Shown here: positions 44,400 to 57,249 of the stretch, one piece after another
How the letters are laid out: each line of letters opens with the position of its first letter
Numbering within the stretch: the stretch's first letter is position 1
Notes under the pieces: generated by a model
Seen by the model: only the letters and a program-made list of their open reading frames with translations
What the model was told of the DNA's origin: nothing
Database searches by the model: none
Made by a program: the position numbers and the translations under genes
NCBI GenBank assembly: GCA_015680685.1
Contig: MNCI01022239.1
Span: 1-64,000, forward strand
DNA: 64,000 bases
DNA from: Gnetum montanum
Lineage: Eukaryota > Streptophyta > Gnetopsida > Gnetales > Gnetaceae
Direction of reading: 5' to 3'

Positions 44400-46945
44400 T
44401 AATTAGTGATAACATGGATTAGCATTACTATGTGCACTTTGGGAGGTGTTTGGGTTGAAGGGATCTCTAAGGATGTTGCGGAGGAGGAAGGAGAAGAAGG
44501 GTCAATAGCCACAGGTATTTGTAATGGCTTTGTAGGATTATTGGTTTGGAAAAAGGGTTGCTTTTGACCCTTAGTTTCCAAACCACTTAGATGAGGAATT
44601 AGATGGAAAAAGGATTGCTTTCGAGCCTTAGTTTCTCTATTATGGTTGGGTTGAGTTGAAGGTAAAGGTACAAGTGCAGAAAGATGAGGAGGGTAATAGA
44701 GAAATGGAAACTACCCTCTTGGAGATTATTCTCTATAATATTTAGGAGGGTAGTAGTGGTGCTAAAAATAAGTGTGACTAGAAGAGTCACATGGAGAAAT
44801 GGGTTGCTAAACATAGTACCCATACAGATCTGGGTGACAGTAAGAGTACTACTATCTTGGTGGTGGCATTCCCCACAATTTTGGATGTTGCCACTGCTAG
44901 TATTGGTCATGAGGTTAAGGTGGTACTCCATTTGGATAGTAGGCTTGTTCATGGAACTATGTGTAGTTGCCTTAAGGATAAGGCAACGTCTTGGGTGTTT
45001 GTTGTTTTGCCAAATGAGAATTTAATGCATACACCTTGGATTCTTGCAAGTGTGACATAACTAGGCAATATCCATTAGGATATTCATGTTAGCATATGTT
45101 ACACTCTTCATCATCTATTTTAGAATCTATATCCTCATCCACTATAGTAAATTTTCCCTTACCCTTTTGATGGAAACATTTATCTTTTTTCTCTCCTTCT
45201 ATCATGACCACTACCTTGCTTTTTTGTGTCCTTAGCAATTTTGAGACTAGTTTGGAACTTTTCAACCAAAGAGTCCTACATCTTGTTAATCTTAGCCAAT
45301 ATTTGAAAAATAGATTTTTGTATTAGTAGGGTTGTTTGTTACATCACTTCATCAAGTGGTGGATTTTTCTCATTGTCATAAAATCAAACCTTCCTTTTGT
45401 GAATTAAAGGATCCCAGTTATACTCTTTTGCACTTTTCCTTTTTTTCAGCTCATCTTCTTCTTTGGCCACTTGCTCAATTAACCTTTGGATTTAATGGAC
45501 CCTGAGCTCCAAAAGCCTCCCTTGGGCATATAACCTAGTTCTTCTCATTTTTGTTTGGAGCCTATCTATGATATGGTGTAGCTGGTCCCTTTAGGAATAG
45601 GCATGGCCTGGGCATTGGTGTAATAGAGAGTAATACTTACTCATGGCTACATGCAAGGACTTATGTGTGCCTTGTTTTCAACCTTGGATTTGGCTTCTTA
45701 AGTTAGAAACTCAGGAGTACATCTGATATTTGTCATTAAAAAATCAAGCATTATACTCATTATTAGATTGATTCCAATTCTAAGGATAGGTACTAACTTT
45801 TAGCTTCCTTGATGCGTGTTCTAGAAAACAACTTCAATTTCTACCATTTGTTCTCAATGTTTTGTAAGGCACATGCATTGTGAAAGGCTTGAAGATGGTT
45901 CTATGGATCAAAATTATATCCCCCTTCAAACTTAGGGATATTATTCATGTTTAATAGTTTAATCCAACTATTCTTCACATTCCTTGTTGGTATCCTCATA
46001 ACCTTCGTAATGTTCAGCATGTTTCTGGTGGCATGTAGAGGCTCATCATAGTCATAGAACCTATGATGACCATGATGCCTATGATTCCCTCTATTTTCCC
46101 TTCTTTCTCTATGGTGGGCCTTCCTTTTTTGCTCATGCCATTGATCTCTATTGTTTTGGTGGGATCTGTGGTCATCTCTATCCCATTGATTACCTCTATC
46201 ATGGTCTCTCGCCTTGTAGCTTTAGTTATATTTAGAGGAGGAAGAAGATGATGAAGATGAAGAGGAAGGAGAGTGAGCACAAGAATGAAGCTTGCTACTC
46301 CCTCTTCTCTAGTCCCTTTGATGAGCATAATGTTTGTCGTTATCATGGTGCTTATGATTTTTCTTTCCTTGATTCTTTTCCTTTTGAGATCCTATGGTCA
46401 TGGGATCCATTCTTCCCAGAACTAGGGTTATTTATAGTGGATTTTAGATTCTAATTGTTGGCCTCCTCATCAAGGAGAGGAGGAGAGTTAGTGTATTAGG
46501 AAGTTCCTAGGAAGAGGTATTCCCATTTCTTTTGGCCTAGCAAGAATAGGGGGTTTGTGAATTTTTTACCTTTTGATGCATTGTAGGACTCTTCCATCTA
46601 TTGATCTTGCTTTCATTGTGCCTCTATGGGATGATAATATTAGTAGGAATGATCTTGCACCTCATACTCAACATTGAGTCTTATGATGCCCAATCTCATG
46701 AGATTGTGAAGCAGCATCATAGGAACTGATTGATCAAGAGGCAACATAATGTTGTTCTCCATGTTCCTCCACTATAGTTGTTCATCCTAGTGTAGGATGA
46801 AAGTAAAATTTAGAGTATACTCATCTAAATGTGTATAGACCACTTGGAATTGTTGGAGCATGGGTGGTTTTGGGTCTTCTTACCTTTGCTCATTAGAATC
46901 ACTCGTAAAGAGTGGTGGAAAGTTCTCCTTGTGAGAAGAAGCCAT
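44400..46945 (-). pseudogene. gag region of element A
   Basis: Opens at the ATG read on minus from 46945 (MASSHKENFPPLFTSDSNEQ) and parallels element B gag in order, including YTHLDEYTLNFTF, an acidic and Arg-rich middle and a Ser/Thr/Pro-rich 3' part (44399-44581). Short open fragments such as 46014-46346 remain. Highly broken. Confidence 0.7.
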
Positions 46946-47072
46946 GTTAGTGTTTAGGAAATAGTGTTCTTTTGTTATTATTATTTTTATTAATGATTTC
47001 AACTTTAATTTTTATTACAATGTCATTGAATAATTTCACTAACATCCTAGATAGCACACATAACTAACTAAA

Positions 47073-47092
47073 ATCCTCAACACTGAAGCCAA
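47073..47092 (-). promoter_or_regulatory. Degenerate primer-binding site of element A
   Basis: On minus it reads TTGGCTTCAGTGTTGAGGAT immediately after the LTR end, a decayed form of the tRNA-Asp-type site TTGGCGCCGTTGCCGGGGA. Confidence 0.65.
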
Positions 47093-47935
47093 TGATGAGC
47101 AACAAGAAGTCCCTAGGCCCAACCATACAAATCACCAGCATTCACTAAGTGATTTGGTTGAATTTTATAGACTTTAGCTCTCTATGTACACATTATCTAG
47201 GTAGTGAACTTATGGATGTGATTGTTGTCTTCTTAGTTCCACTTATGAGGTTCAATGGTATGGTTAAGTATAACTGAGGCACATGATTTGTATAACTTTT
47301 ATATTTTTATCTATTTATCCTAAGCATGAAAATAAAGTAATTAAATGCTTAATTATTCTAGAAACTATCTATTGCATTAACCTAATCCTAACATAAGCAT
47401 CTATTCCCACCTATTGTACACATCCTAAACACGTTGCAAGGCTACTAGGTTACCAAGCGTGAATGCTAATGGGATTACCAAGAGTTAATGTATGCTTGAT
47501 ATGGTCATACTCATGTGCATTAATTACTCATAATTAATTAAGTAATTAAATGCATGAATGTAAATTGCATAACATTAAAATGTATTAAATTAAATATTAT
47601 GCTAATTCCAAGGAATGCAAGGTTTATTAAGAAGATTGTCTTTATTGTTGTTCACATCGAAGTGTCTAGGTATACTAGTGCTCGAATAAAGATCTATACA
47701 CTTCTTAACTCCCACTACTATGAACAAGTAGAAAAAATTCTAACTCTTAAAATAATAAACTGCAAGAGCTCTACTATGCTACTAATGAGCACATGCCATA
47801 AATGCAGTAGGTGTGTGCATTTATATAGGTAAGACTAGATACTCCACCAATGCACATGCATCAACACATCAAATCATGCATCGATGGGTATGTGTTGATG
47901 TGACCTTGTTGATGTAGCTAACCGATGATTCATCA
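47093..47935 (-). mobile_element. 5' LTR of element A
   Basis: 843 bp, bounded by TGATGAGC (left) and GATTCATCA (right) with AATAT following at 47936-47940. Minus-strand TATA at about 47819-47827. Decayed TTGATG-type modules at 47845-47925 lie on its upstream side. Confidence 0.92.
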
Positions 47936-50900
47936 AATATGTACTAAATCATCAACCTTGTGGTAATCAATACATCTACACGTAGTGTAAAACATACAAT
48001 TTTTTTATGAGCACTCATTCCTAACATGTGCTTATAGGTCCTTTTATTATTCTTTATTATCACTATCAATGTTAGTTCTTGCCAACCTATAGTCATAAGC
48101 CACTAGCCTTTTGGAGAGTATATCTAAGCATGACTTGTAACTCTCCTAGACCTCATACTAGTTATAGGATCCTACCTATGTTTTCCTGCTTTTAGGGTAA
48201 GGCTTGAGATAGGATCCTTACTAATGCATCCCAAGGGGGGTTATCCTAACATCTTCAAGTGATCACACCACCAATTAGTCCAACTCTTCATGTCAACTTC
48301 ACTCGCCACATGGTTACAAGCAACATATATTATATTCATCATTATAAATTCATATGAAGCCTAATAATCAAAAGCAACTTGTAGTACATGCATCATTCTG
48401 AAACCTATCCCTTGTTAATAACCATAAGCAACTTGTTCTACATGCATAATCTTTAATCCATATCATACAAGACTCATGTCATTCCACTTGCTTAGAAAAT
48501 CCATCTGAACTTGCCTCACATAATTCACACATAATAGTAAAACAAGCTTCATGAAAACCATAATAGCTTGATCATACCTACACATGCTTCTCCTTATCAT
48601 GAGGACCTACTACTATAGGACACCATTCATGTTTCCTATATAACTAATCTTACTCATCACACACTCAACATGGCTCATAGGATCAGTGCATAATTCACAC
48701 ATTAACTTGTATTCATGTCATAGCAATTTGAGACCCATAGAAATGCTTAATTATACACCATGAATGGACCATGGATTAGCTTCCTTCTTAATCAATTGTG
48801 TATGACTTGATTGTAGCTTGTAGTGAGGTTGTGGCCTTTACTATGAATTAACTACAACTTGAGCATAGCTCTTCTTGAGTACCAAAATAGAAAATAAAGA
48901 TCTTATATTTTTCATTATGATCTCACCACAAGTAGATCATGACTCACATCTACATATGATATTCATGCTGATTAGGCTATAATTTCCATGTGATCTACAA
49001 TAATTCAAAAACTTCCAATGCAACTACATTGCAAGGGTGTTGCAACTTATGTTTCACTACAAAACCTTCATCACAAGGACATCACAACTTAAGGTCCTCC
49101 TATGTACCAAAAATATGATAAGCACAAACAAATTTGAGTGTAATCATCATATGTCACAAAAATAATCTCATACATGCACACAAAATTTGTAACCTCATGC
49201 CTATTGATTTTTTTAAAATTTTTTTTTATTTTTTGCAAATTTTTTTGCAACCTAATATATTGAATGATGAGTGAACTACTTTTGAAATATTGAATTTTTT
49301 CTAACTTTTTAGTTGTGATATTGTCATGATCTAGATGAGTTTTAGTTAAATCTTAGAGTTGTTGGAAAGCTCATTCTACAATCTACAAGCTCATAAATTT
49401 AAGATTAATTAGAATTTATTTGATTATTTAAATCTTACCCAAGAAAGAAGTATTTAATAAATTTTTTCAACATATAGAATTAAAATTGATTTGTGATGTG
49501 AATATATTTGCCATCTGAGAAAGTTATGGAGTGAGTAAAAACTTGATATAAATCTATTTCAACAATCTATTTGTTTACAAAATTTGGAATTGATTTTATG
49601 GTTGAAATTTTTTACAAAAGAGTAGCCCCAAATATGATTTTTGAACTTCTATTGAAATACTTGAATTAGTAGAGGATATGATGAAGATTATTTAGCCTAA
49701 TTGGATGAGGATATAAAATATATATTTGTGAGAGTGAATGAGATATGAAACAAAATGAAAAGAAAAATTAGAGCTTGGAAATTAGATGAGAACTTATGAA
49801 AGAAAATTTGTAACAATCTCTTATTGCCTTCAAAACTATCATCTACATTAATGTATGACCATCAAATTTATATAAAAAGATTGGGACCATACTTCCCAAT
49901 AATAAAAATATGAAAATAATGAAAGAAAAAGATGAATTATAGTAAAAAACAAGTACACTTGCTTCTTAATTCATTTTAATTAAATAAAAATTAGTTTTTA
50001 TTTTTTCTTAATGTGATGACAAAGTGCACATTTAACTTTTTTTTCTCTTGTTTACCATGTTAGACACATGAGGCATGACACACTATCTCTAACAATGTCA
50101 AACTATTATTCATTCCATCAACATAATACACTATCATGCATATTGATCCAAAATATGAGAATAGGGGAAAAGTAAAGAATACTAATCAAATCAATTGAAA
50201 CTATCAAGAATAATAATATTTATAGCCTAATGTATGCTCCCTTCATATCATTTTATGTTCTATGTCATTGTAGAAGTTAGATTTATTTTCCATGTTGTAT
50301 GAGTCATGTAGTGTGTGGGACCATGTCTTCATGTAATGTGTCACATGACATAATTTTGTATTTCAAAAATGAAAGGAAAATAAGAAGTCAAATGAAGTCA
50401 AAATGTGGGTTCTCCAATGTCACATGTAATGCATCTCTCCTTGGGACCACCCAAGTCACCATGTGGCTAATTTCCATGTGTTGGACCAACATGAAGTACA
50501 TATGTAGCACATGCTAATGAGTTGGGATCGCATGTCTTCTATACTTATGATTAAGTAGGATCATTTTCAGCCATGTTTAGAGTTGAGAGTGCCCATAAGT
50601 AGCTTCCCATTCTCTATTTATGTCATGTATGGAGTCTACTCAAACTTGAGACACTCCATTGAAGCATGTAAGATTGAAGCTTAAAGTAATATAAGAAGAG
50701 AAGTTTGTCTTTATTTTTTTAATCTCATTTTCTATCTTATTTGTTTCATCTATTTTAATTTATCTTAAGCTATCATTGATTTCATTAATTTCAATCTCAA
50801 TCTCATTCAAGAAGAAAGAATATGAAGCTTGAAGTTCACCTCCATTGGTGATCCTTGCCATTTTCCATTATTTACTATAGGTATAAAAGTTGTTTCAAGC

Positions 50901-51851
50901 TCAAGGAGGGAGAATTTATTTGAAGGAGATGAGGAAGTTATGGTAAAAATTCTTTCAACCATCATCACACTTGCTATGAGCATCAAGCCCTCTTGTCCTT
51001 CAATTTTAACTTATGATTAGTTGCCATAGATTTAGTAAGATATTTTTAAGCTTTACACATCATTACAGATTCTTTCTATGCAATCACAACCTTATCATGA
51101 CTTGTGATCTACTTGGATTCCTAACCACAAGTGAGCCACTACTCATGGTCCATTCATGGTCAATTCATTTGATCAAAATTTGAGGTTCATTTAATAGATT
51201 ATAGAAAAAAGAGGATCTTATTTGCATTGTATGCTTTGAAAGTTGATATTAGAGCTTGATGTTGATGTTCAAAGATGTTAAAAGAGGTGTTAAAGTATTT
51301 CATCATCTTTGATAGAAAGAAGGATTTCATCTAATAGAGCATGTTGATGAGGAGTTTATTTGAGCTTAATGAATTATTAGAAGTTGTTGAGTATGGATTT
51401 CAAGAAGTTAACATTTTTCTTTCACTCAAACACAAATTAGGAAGAAAATAAAGATAAGAAGAGAAATGCTTTGGTCAAAGTCATCATGTGTAGTTCTTTG
51501 AACAAGAGTATTGGGATCAAAATCAACATAGGAGAAGAAAAATTATGTTGGAATGCATTTGTGTAAGAATATCATGGCATAAGTAAAGTGATGCAAGTCA
51601 AGGAATTAAATATTAAGGGTGAATTTGAGAATTTCTATATCATGAAAGGTGAGTCCTTGATACTTCCTCTAAGAAAATGTAAAATATTATTTGGGACTTT
51701 GATGCATATCAAGCTAGCTATAGTGAGAAGCAAAGAGTACAAAAGATCATCCAAATTCTCTTTAATCATTCCAAGTACAAAGACACTATTATGATCCTCA
51801 TTAGCATCAAAATTCTTAAAATCCTCACCATTAATGAACTTATCTCCTACA
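47936..51851. other. AT-rich sequence, right flank of element A; nothing recognised
   Basis: It begins with the AATAT target duplication of A and continues the sequence that ended at 15369. No coding frame longer than about 70 codons and no similarity to the other elements were seen. 50560-50720 has an LTR-promoter look (short TATTTATG, CATTGAAGCATGTAAG), but no paired copy was found. Confidence 0.45.
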
Positions 51852-53703
51852 TGTAATGACCGAAAACATCAGTGGCTGGAACACTGAGAGGTTACCAGGT
51901 GAACAGTTTAACCCTGGATCTGTGCAAGGGCCGAGCTAGAGAAAAATGGAAATGGGGCACCCTGAATGGTCTGGTCGATCAGACAGGGACTTAGTCGGTG
52001 TATCTTAACCTTATGTAAACTTCATTTCGAAGGTGAGACACATGAGGTAAATCAATGATCAATAAATGACAAATGGATAAAATAATGCAAAACAATGATA
52101 ACAGTAAAGAAATAGCAGAACAAACTTAGGTAAGAAAATGAAAACAATGATCAATGTTTTTCTTTGTTTGAAGGGTGTACAAGAAGTTATACAACACCAA
52201 AGATGCATTGCTTACTTAAGGGTAACTAGAATGTTCAGGGAAAGTGCCAACTATGCCTTCTGAGAGCCAAGTTAAAAGCCAACTGCAGCAAGAAGCCAAC
52301 TCTGTTTGCTAAGAAGCCAATCAAGAAGCCAACTAGCCAATGCAAAAAGCCAACAAGCCAACCAGTCTTGTCAATGAAAAAAATTCCAACCATTTTAACA
52401 AAAAATTCAACCCTTTGTGTGTTGTCTACCAGGGTATTTATAGGGCTAGGAGTAGGTGAGAAATGAGGCCTAGATGCCACGTGTCTTAGACCCCACAAGA
52501 TGCTAACATGCCCATACCATGTAGGTGTGCAATGCCGGTCATGAACTTGGCTACGCTATGACTATGCCTCTGGGATTGTGTGTGCCGAGATCAATGTGCC
52601 AACAATGCAAACAAAAAATGGAGCTAATGTTGCAAGACTACGTCTTCCCTACTCTTATGAGTAGGTTAAGCATAGGAACAATATTTTGGGAGCTAACCAA
52701 GGGATGTGCAAAATGAAGTGAAATTGTTGATTCCACCAAGGAGATGCCAGAATGAAGAAGATTATTGTCAACAAGTTCTAGAACTACCTGAAGACGTCTT
52801 GATGCTTCCATACCAGTGTAGTGTTACTCACACTGTTGAGTTTATTGGTGTAGTGTAAGTGGCTACTTGCTACGTTGTGCTACGCTACGTAGCACAACAT
52901 AGTGTAGCTAATGGTTTTAACTAGAAATTATGTTGGAGCTGAAAGCATTTGTTTGAGGTTTGATCATGCTAACAAATGCAACTTTGTCCTTTGTGACGAG
53001 AAGCCTTTGAACTTGCTAAACTTATGTTTAAAATTTTTTTTCTGTTCTTGTATTGTCGCTACGCTGTGCTACACTATGTAGCGTAGCACAATGTAGTAGT
53101 CGGTGTATCCTGCTTTTTCATTCAATCCTCCATTTTCTAGTAAAAAACTTTGCTCAAAGCTTGGGGCTAAACATGGTAACCGATTTTGGAGGTCAGAGTG
53201 TTTGTCGAGTGAAAATTTCTTATTGGATTCACTTGGCAAACTGGGCCTTTCTACTTCGCCTTTGCTACGTTGTGCTATGCTAGGTAGTGTAGCATAGCGT
53301 AGCATCTTGCGTTGATTGAATTTTGACTTGTCTTGCAATGATTCTATCAATCTGCACTTGGATGCTTGAGAAACTATCTTTCAAGGCTTACTACGCTACA
53401 TAGTGTAGCAAACTTCTTCACTAGAAAACTTGCCAAACTTCTTTGCTTATCTCAAACACTTTCAACAACTCCTAGCATAGTTTCTAAGTAGACTGTCAGC
53501 TGGGTGAATTGTCTAGGTGGGTAGGCCAAAGAGTCTATTGGGCCTGTTAGCTCTAGAGGTAGAAAAATTACCGGACTAGATAGTCTAACCTCAGTGCCAA
53601 CATTTTTCTGCCGAACTATCATGACACTACACTTGTGGAAGTTCTTGCCTAAATTCCAAGACCTTGGTGAGGCATGAGGATCTTGAAATTTTATGGTATT
53701 TCA
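51852..53703 (-). mobile_element. 3' LTR of element D (1852 bp)
   Basis: On plus it starts TGTAATGACCGAAAACATCAG and ends TATGGTATTTCA, so on minus it runs TGAAA...TTACA with proper TG/CA ends. Polypurine tract AAAGAGGGGCC follows on the internal side (53707-53717). TATA on minus at 52435-52442. The CCAAC-rich minisatellite at 52260-52370 is on the transcribed side and four GCTACG palindromes (52865-53410) on the upstream side. Confidence 0.88.
52865..53410. repeat. Four hairpin-forming GCTACG palindromes in the D LTR
   Basis: At 52870-52905 the arms GTTGTGCTAC / GTAGCACAAC (10 bp) enclose GCTAC. At 53057-53097 GCTACGCTGTGCTAC pairs imperfectly with GTAGCGTAGCACAATGTAG. At 53265-53305 GCTATGCTA / TAGCATAGC (9 bp) enclose GGTAGTG. 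At 53388-53408 CTACGCTACATAGTGTAG is a shorter version. All are in U3, upstream of the minus TATA. Confidence 0.88.
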
Positions 53704-55070
53704 CTGGCCCCTCTTTGTTGATGTTTGGAGGATCCACCCTATAGATGTCGACAAAGAATACAAAACACCATGAAGGACAAGTCACCAACATTGCTCTCTG
53801 GTGGTTACTTAGATGTCGCTTTGCTATGCTTGGGAGTAACTAGATAGTTGTGCAGGGGAAAGGGGAAAGGATAGACTTGAGGGGATAGGTTCGGGAAAAG
53901 GTAAGATGAAACTTAGTGGGGTCCATCATTGGAGTGCTTGTGAGGGAATTAGTTACATGATCATCTTTTCTTTTACTGGCTTCTGACCTCTCGTCGGGAT
54001 GCTTGGAGAGGGTTGTTATGAAATGGCTAATGTGCCATTTGCTTTGGGCACACACTCTCTATTTTTTTACACTTTTGTGCTTTTCTTTTTCTATTTAGCC
54101 ATATTTATCTACAAACGACCTTGTTGTTGTAGGATAGATGTTTTCTCCCCAGGATGAGTTACATTATATCCATGTGAGGCTTTGACCTACCTATAGATGC
54201 TTCCCATGTGGTGAGTTGCATTACAGGCATCATGGACTTTGTGGCTGAGCATATGGGAGGGATTTACACACATCAAGAAAGCTTGTAAAAGAGGTGTGAA
54301 AAGGGAAACTGCAAGTTTGAGAAACGCGATGACAAAGGTAAAAGGGGAGGGGTAGGATGTGCACTCCCAAGTAGCTAAGCTAATCAGAGCGGTTACCTCG
54401 AAACGATGTGGTGTCCTGTCCTCTTGGAAAAATGCATCTCTAATCGATGCCATCTCAGCCCGTACCCTACAAACGCAATAAAAGTAGAGCAGAGAAATGT
54501 GATCCTGAAATGCAGTTAGAAAAAGGTCTTGCTTTAGAAATTGTTAAATTTATAGGCACTATTGCTAAGGCATGCAATGTCTAAAGCATGAAGGTTAGCA
54601 GCAGCTTTGGTAGTGGTAGGCTAAAGGGGTCGACACCAAGGAGACTAGGAGTTGCAGTGATGCAGGTGCTTAGGAGTCTTCGTCCAAGGTAAACATCATG
54701 CAGTTCAGCTGTAAGGTGAGAGGCCTAACAACTGAACATATATTGGGCTTGGGCAATGGCAGGGGTTGAAGGGTAGCAACTTTGTGGCTGGGCCACAATA
54801 GTGCTGGGGCTCCAGTAGCAGGTGCTGACAATAGAAGCTACTGCTAGGGTAGTGGGCCATGGTGGTGGTAGCTCTAGAAGGTTAGCAAGATGTTAGATGA
54901 CATCTCTGGAGGATCAACAAGATGCTAGGGGTAGTGGCATCGCATTTTTTCCAGAGGGTGTTTTATTGCCATCGTGAACTACGTTCTGGAAGTACAATGC
55001 TCTACCCTACGTCAGCACTGTGAATGCTCACTTGTTTGAATGGTCATGGATTGTGAGCTGGGAATGTTGT
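53704..55070 (-). other. Polypurine tract and noncoding spacer of element D
   Basis: Starts with the purine tract (minus AAAGAGGGGCC). Partly similar to 24149-25310 of element C. No coding frame recognised. Confidence 0.65.
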
Positions 55071-55074
55071 ACCG

Positions 55075-55385
55075 TGAACCTAGTTTAAGGTCTTGGTAGA
55101 CCATCTGATGTACTGGTTTAAGGTCCCAGTAGACCACTATACTAGTTTAAGGTCCCAGCAGACCGCTATGCTAGTTTAAGGTCCTAGCATACTGTGTGCT
55201 AGTTTATCATTGTAGTAGATGATGGATGGGCTAGTTTAAGTTCGTAGTAGACTATCTATGCTAGTTTAACATCATAGCGGATGTTCTGTGCTAGTTTATA
55301 GTCATAGCAAACTATCTGTGCCAGTTTATAATTATGGTGAATTGTGAATGCCAGTTTATAGTCATAGCGGACTATTGCGCTTACC
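55075..55385. repeat. CTAGTTTAAGGTC tandem array 1 of element D
   Basis: About nine units of 30-40 bp with the core CTAGTTTAxxGTCxTAGxxGACTxT. Read on minus in the integrase frame it extends the protein past the stop as a periodic YDYKLAQ-like sequence (YDYKLAF, NYKLAQ, YDYKLAQ, YDVKLA). It ends GCTTACCTTGCTTCTG next to the integrase. Confidence 0.9.
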
Positions 55386-55394
55386 TTGCTTCTG

Positions 55395-56600
55395 TCTTAG
55401 ATGAAGTACAGCTTCAAGTACAAGTGGTTTACAGGGTTTGAAAACTCTTTGCCATCCATGTCTACCAGCTTGAAGGCTCCATTCTCGTAGGCTTTTGTGA
55501 GTACAAATGGACATTCCTAATTTTCTGAAAACTTGTCCACATGTTTATGCATAGCTTTGAGAATTAGGTCCCCCTTTTTAATCGGCCATCAATGTAGGTC
55601 TGCATGATGCTTTTGCTGCTGCTTGTCCTGATGCCATTCGATGTGACCCAGTGTTTGTGCACACTCTTCCTCTAGGGAGTTGAGATCAATGACCCTTGAC
55701 TTATTATTCTAGGCTTCATTTATAATGCTTGAAAGGATCATCCATAGTGATGGTACCTGCAATTCAAGAGGCAACACTACTTCAAATTTGTAGAGTAGGC
55801 TATAGGGGGTCTTACCTGTAGTCATCCTACACGTTGTATGGTAGGCCTAGAGCACATAGAGGAGTTGCTTGTGCCATCACCTCTTGTTGTTGCTAAGCAT
55901 TCTTTTGAGCAAGTTGATGATGGCCTTGTTTGTAGCTTCTACCTGATCGTTAGCCTACGAGTAATATGGCGATGAGAAAGATTGCCTAATTCCAAGATTG
56001 CTATAGAAGGTTTTGGTTTTCGCACTACTAAACTGTGGCCCATTATTTGTCACAATAATCATGGGAAGACCAAACCTTATTACAATGTTATCCAAGATGA
56101 AGTGGCAAACTTGCTAAGATGTAGTTTTCCTAAGGGGGATAGCTTCTGCCCACTTTGTATAGTACTCAGTGGCAGTAATGATGAAGCTATGCCCTGCGGA
56201 AGACTTAGGTGTTATGGGTCCTATGATATCTAGTCTTCATCGCTAGAATGGCCATGTGATCTGTGTAGGGTGCAACTCAGTAGGTGACACGTGCAGGAGA
56301 TTTGCGTGGTGTTGGCATGTGTCACACATCTTGACTTTAGCAAAATAATCGTGCTTCATGCAAGGCTAGTAATACCCTAGGCATCTTATCTTAGCTGCCA
56401 TGGCCTTGGGAGCTATGTGTCCTCTACATAGCCCCTCATGGACTTCACTAACTATTTTTTGTGTCTTCTCCCCACCAACGCAAGTTAACAGTATTCCATC
56501 AAAGGAGTGTTTACATAAGGTATCATCTCCTACTAGGACATACTGTTGTGCTCGCTTTTAGATTACATCCCTTTGGGTAAATGTTAAGCCGTGTGGGGGT
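55395..56600 (-). pseudogene. Integrase of element D
   Basis: Zinc-binding HEGLCRGHIAPKAMAAKIR and CDTCQHH; core with LDIIGPITP (Asp), IITATEYYTKWAEAIP, VTNNGPQFSS (Asp) and ANDQVEATNKAI (Glu). C-terminal KFSENWECPFVLTKAYENGA and FKLVDMDGKEFSNP end at YLKLYFI then a stop. Only a few stops interrupt over 1.2 kb and the DDE residues are all visible. The C-terminal layout is that of Tat-lineage integrases. Confidence 0.9.
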
Positions 56601-56632
56601 TCACCATGTTGCAAGTAGGATTTCACATTAGC

Positions 56633-57046
56633 CTACCACTCTTGGACGTTGGTAGCGCTTACTGAGGCTAGGTGTATTGCTTGGGTGATAGGGTCTACAC
56701 ATTTTGTTATCGAAGCAGGTAGTGTCATGAACAGATGTGATGACACGTTTAATGCTAGTGTAGCTAAAGCATCAGCTACTATATTCTCATTGCATGGCAC
56801 ATGCTGGATGTCTGTTGTGGTGAACTGTTGCAACAAGTCTTTGGTCAAATCATAGTAAGGCTGTAAATGTGAAGCCTTATAGGCATAGGCCTCAGTGATT
56901 TGATTAATGACAAGCTGGGAGTCACCTAGAACTACCAAATTTTGAATTCTTAATTGCTGGGCCACTAATAGGCCTTTGAGGAGTCCTTTGTACTTAGCTA
57001 CATTGTTCATACAAAGGAATGTGAAGCAGTAAGTGAAGGGTTGCAT
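56633..57046 (-). pseudogene. RNase H of element D, Tat-type
   Basis: A 137-codon open stretch with MNNVAKYKGLLKGLLVAQQL, VVLGDSQLVINQITEAYAYK and HVPCNENIVADALATLA. This NNVAEYEAL...GDSQLVxNQ pattern is the second, additional RNase H found in plant Tat elements (family knowledge). The first Glu of the AEY motif is Lys here. A degraded first RNase H (DKPFYIYLATSD...) precedes it at about 57250-57560. Confidence 0.85.
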
Positions 57047-57249
57047 GTCCCCAAAGGGAATGAAATGACGATGGTAGCATTGCCATCTTGCATGGTTGAG
57101 GCATCATCGAAAATGCGATGGTACAAGATTGACATTGCTAACATGTTCATTAGGGAATTTGGGTTCTATGGTTGCTTGATCATCAATGGGTGAGGTTGCA
57201 AGCTACGTGGCTATCGCTTGGCCTTTCATTGATGATTGGGCCACATAAT

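Larger units (their letters stand above)
15370..47935 (-). mobile_element. Element A: Athila-like Ty3/gypsy element, minus strand, with nested insertions
   Basis: The LTR at 15370-17055 (3' LTR) and the one at 47093-47935 (5' LTR) end in the family termini TGATGAG...CATCA and are flanked by the 5-bp target duplication AATAT (15365-15369 and 47936-47940). Reading right to left: 5' LTR, degenerate tRNA-Asp-type PBS, gag, protease, RT, RNase H, integrase, spacer, third ORF, 3' LTR. It contains element B (18564-37199) in the third ORF and a solo LTR in its 3' LTR. Without insertions it is about 13.08 kb. All frames are broken. Confidence 0.92.

Noticed and set aside
44684-45060. Overlapping plus-strand open frames of about 90-113 codons as genes
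   Set aside because: They lie within the minus-strand gag of element A and have no independent similarity.
50560-50720. A further LTR in the right flank of element A
   Set aside because: Only a vague promoter-like composition; no partner copy, termini or TSD could be found.
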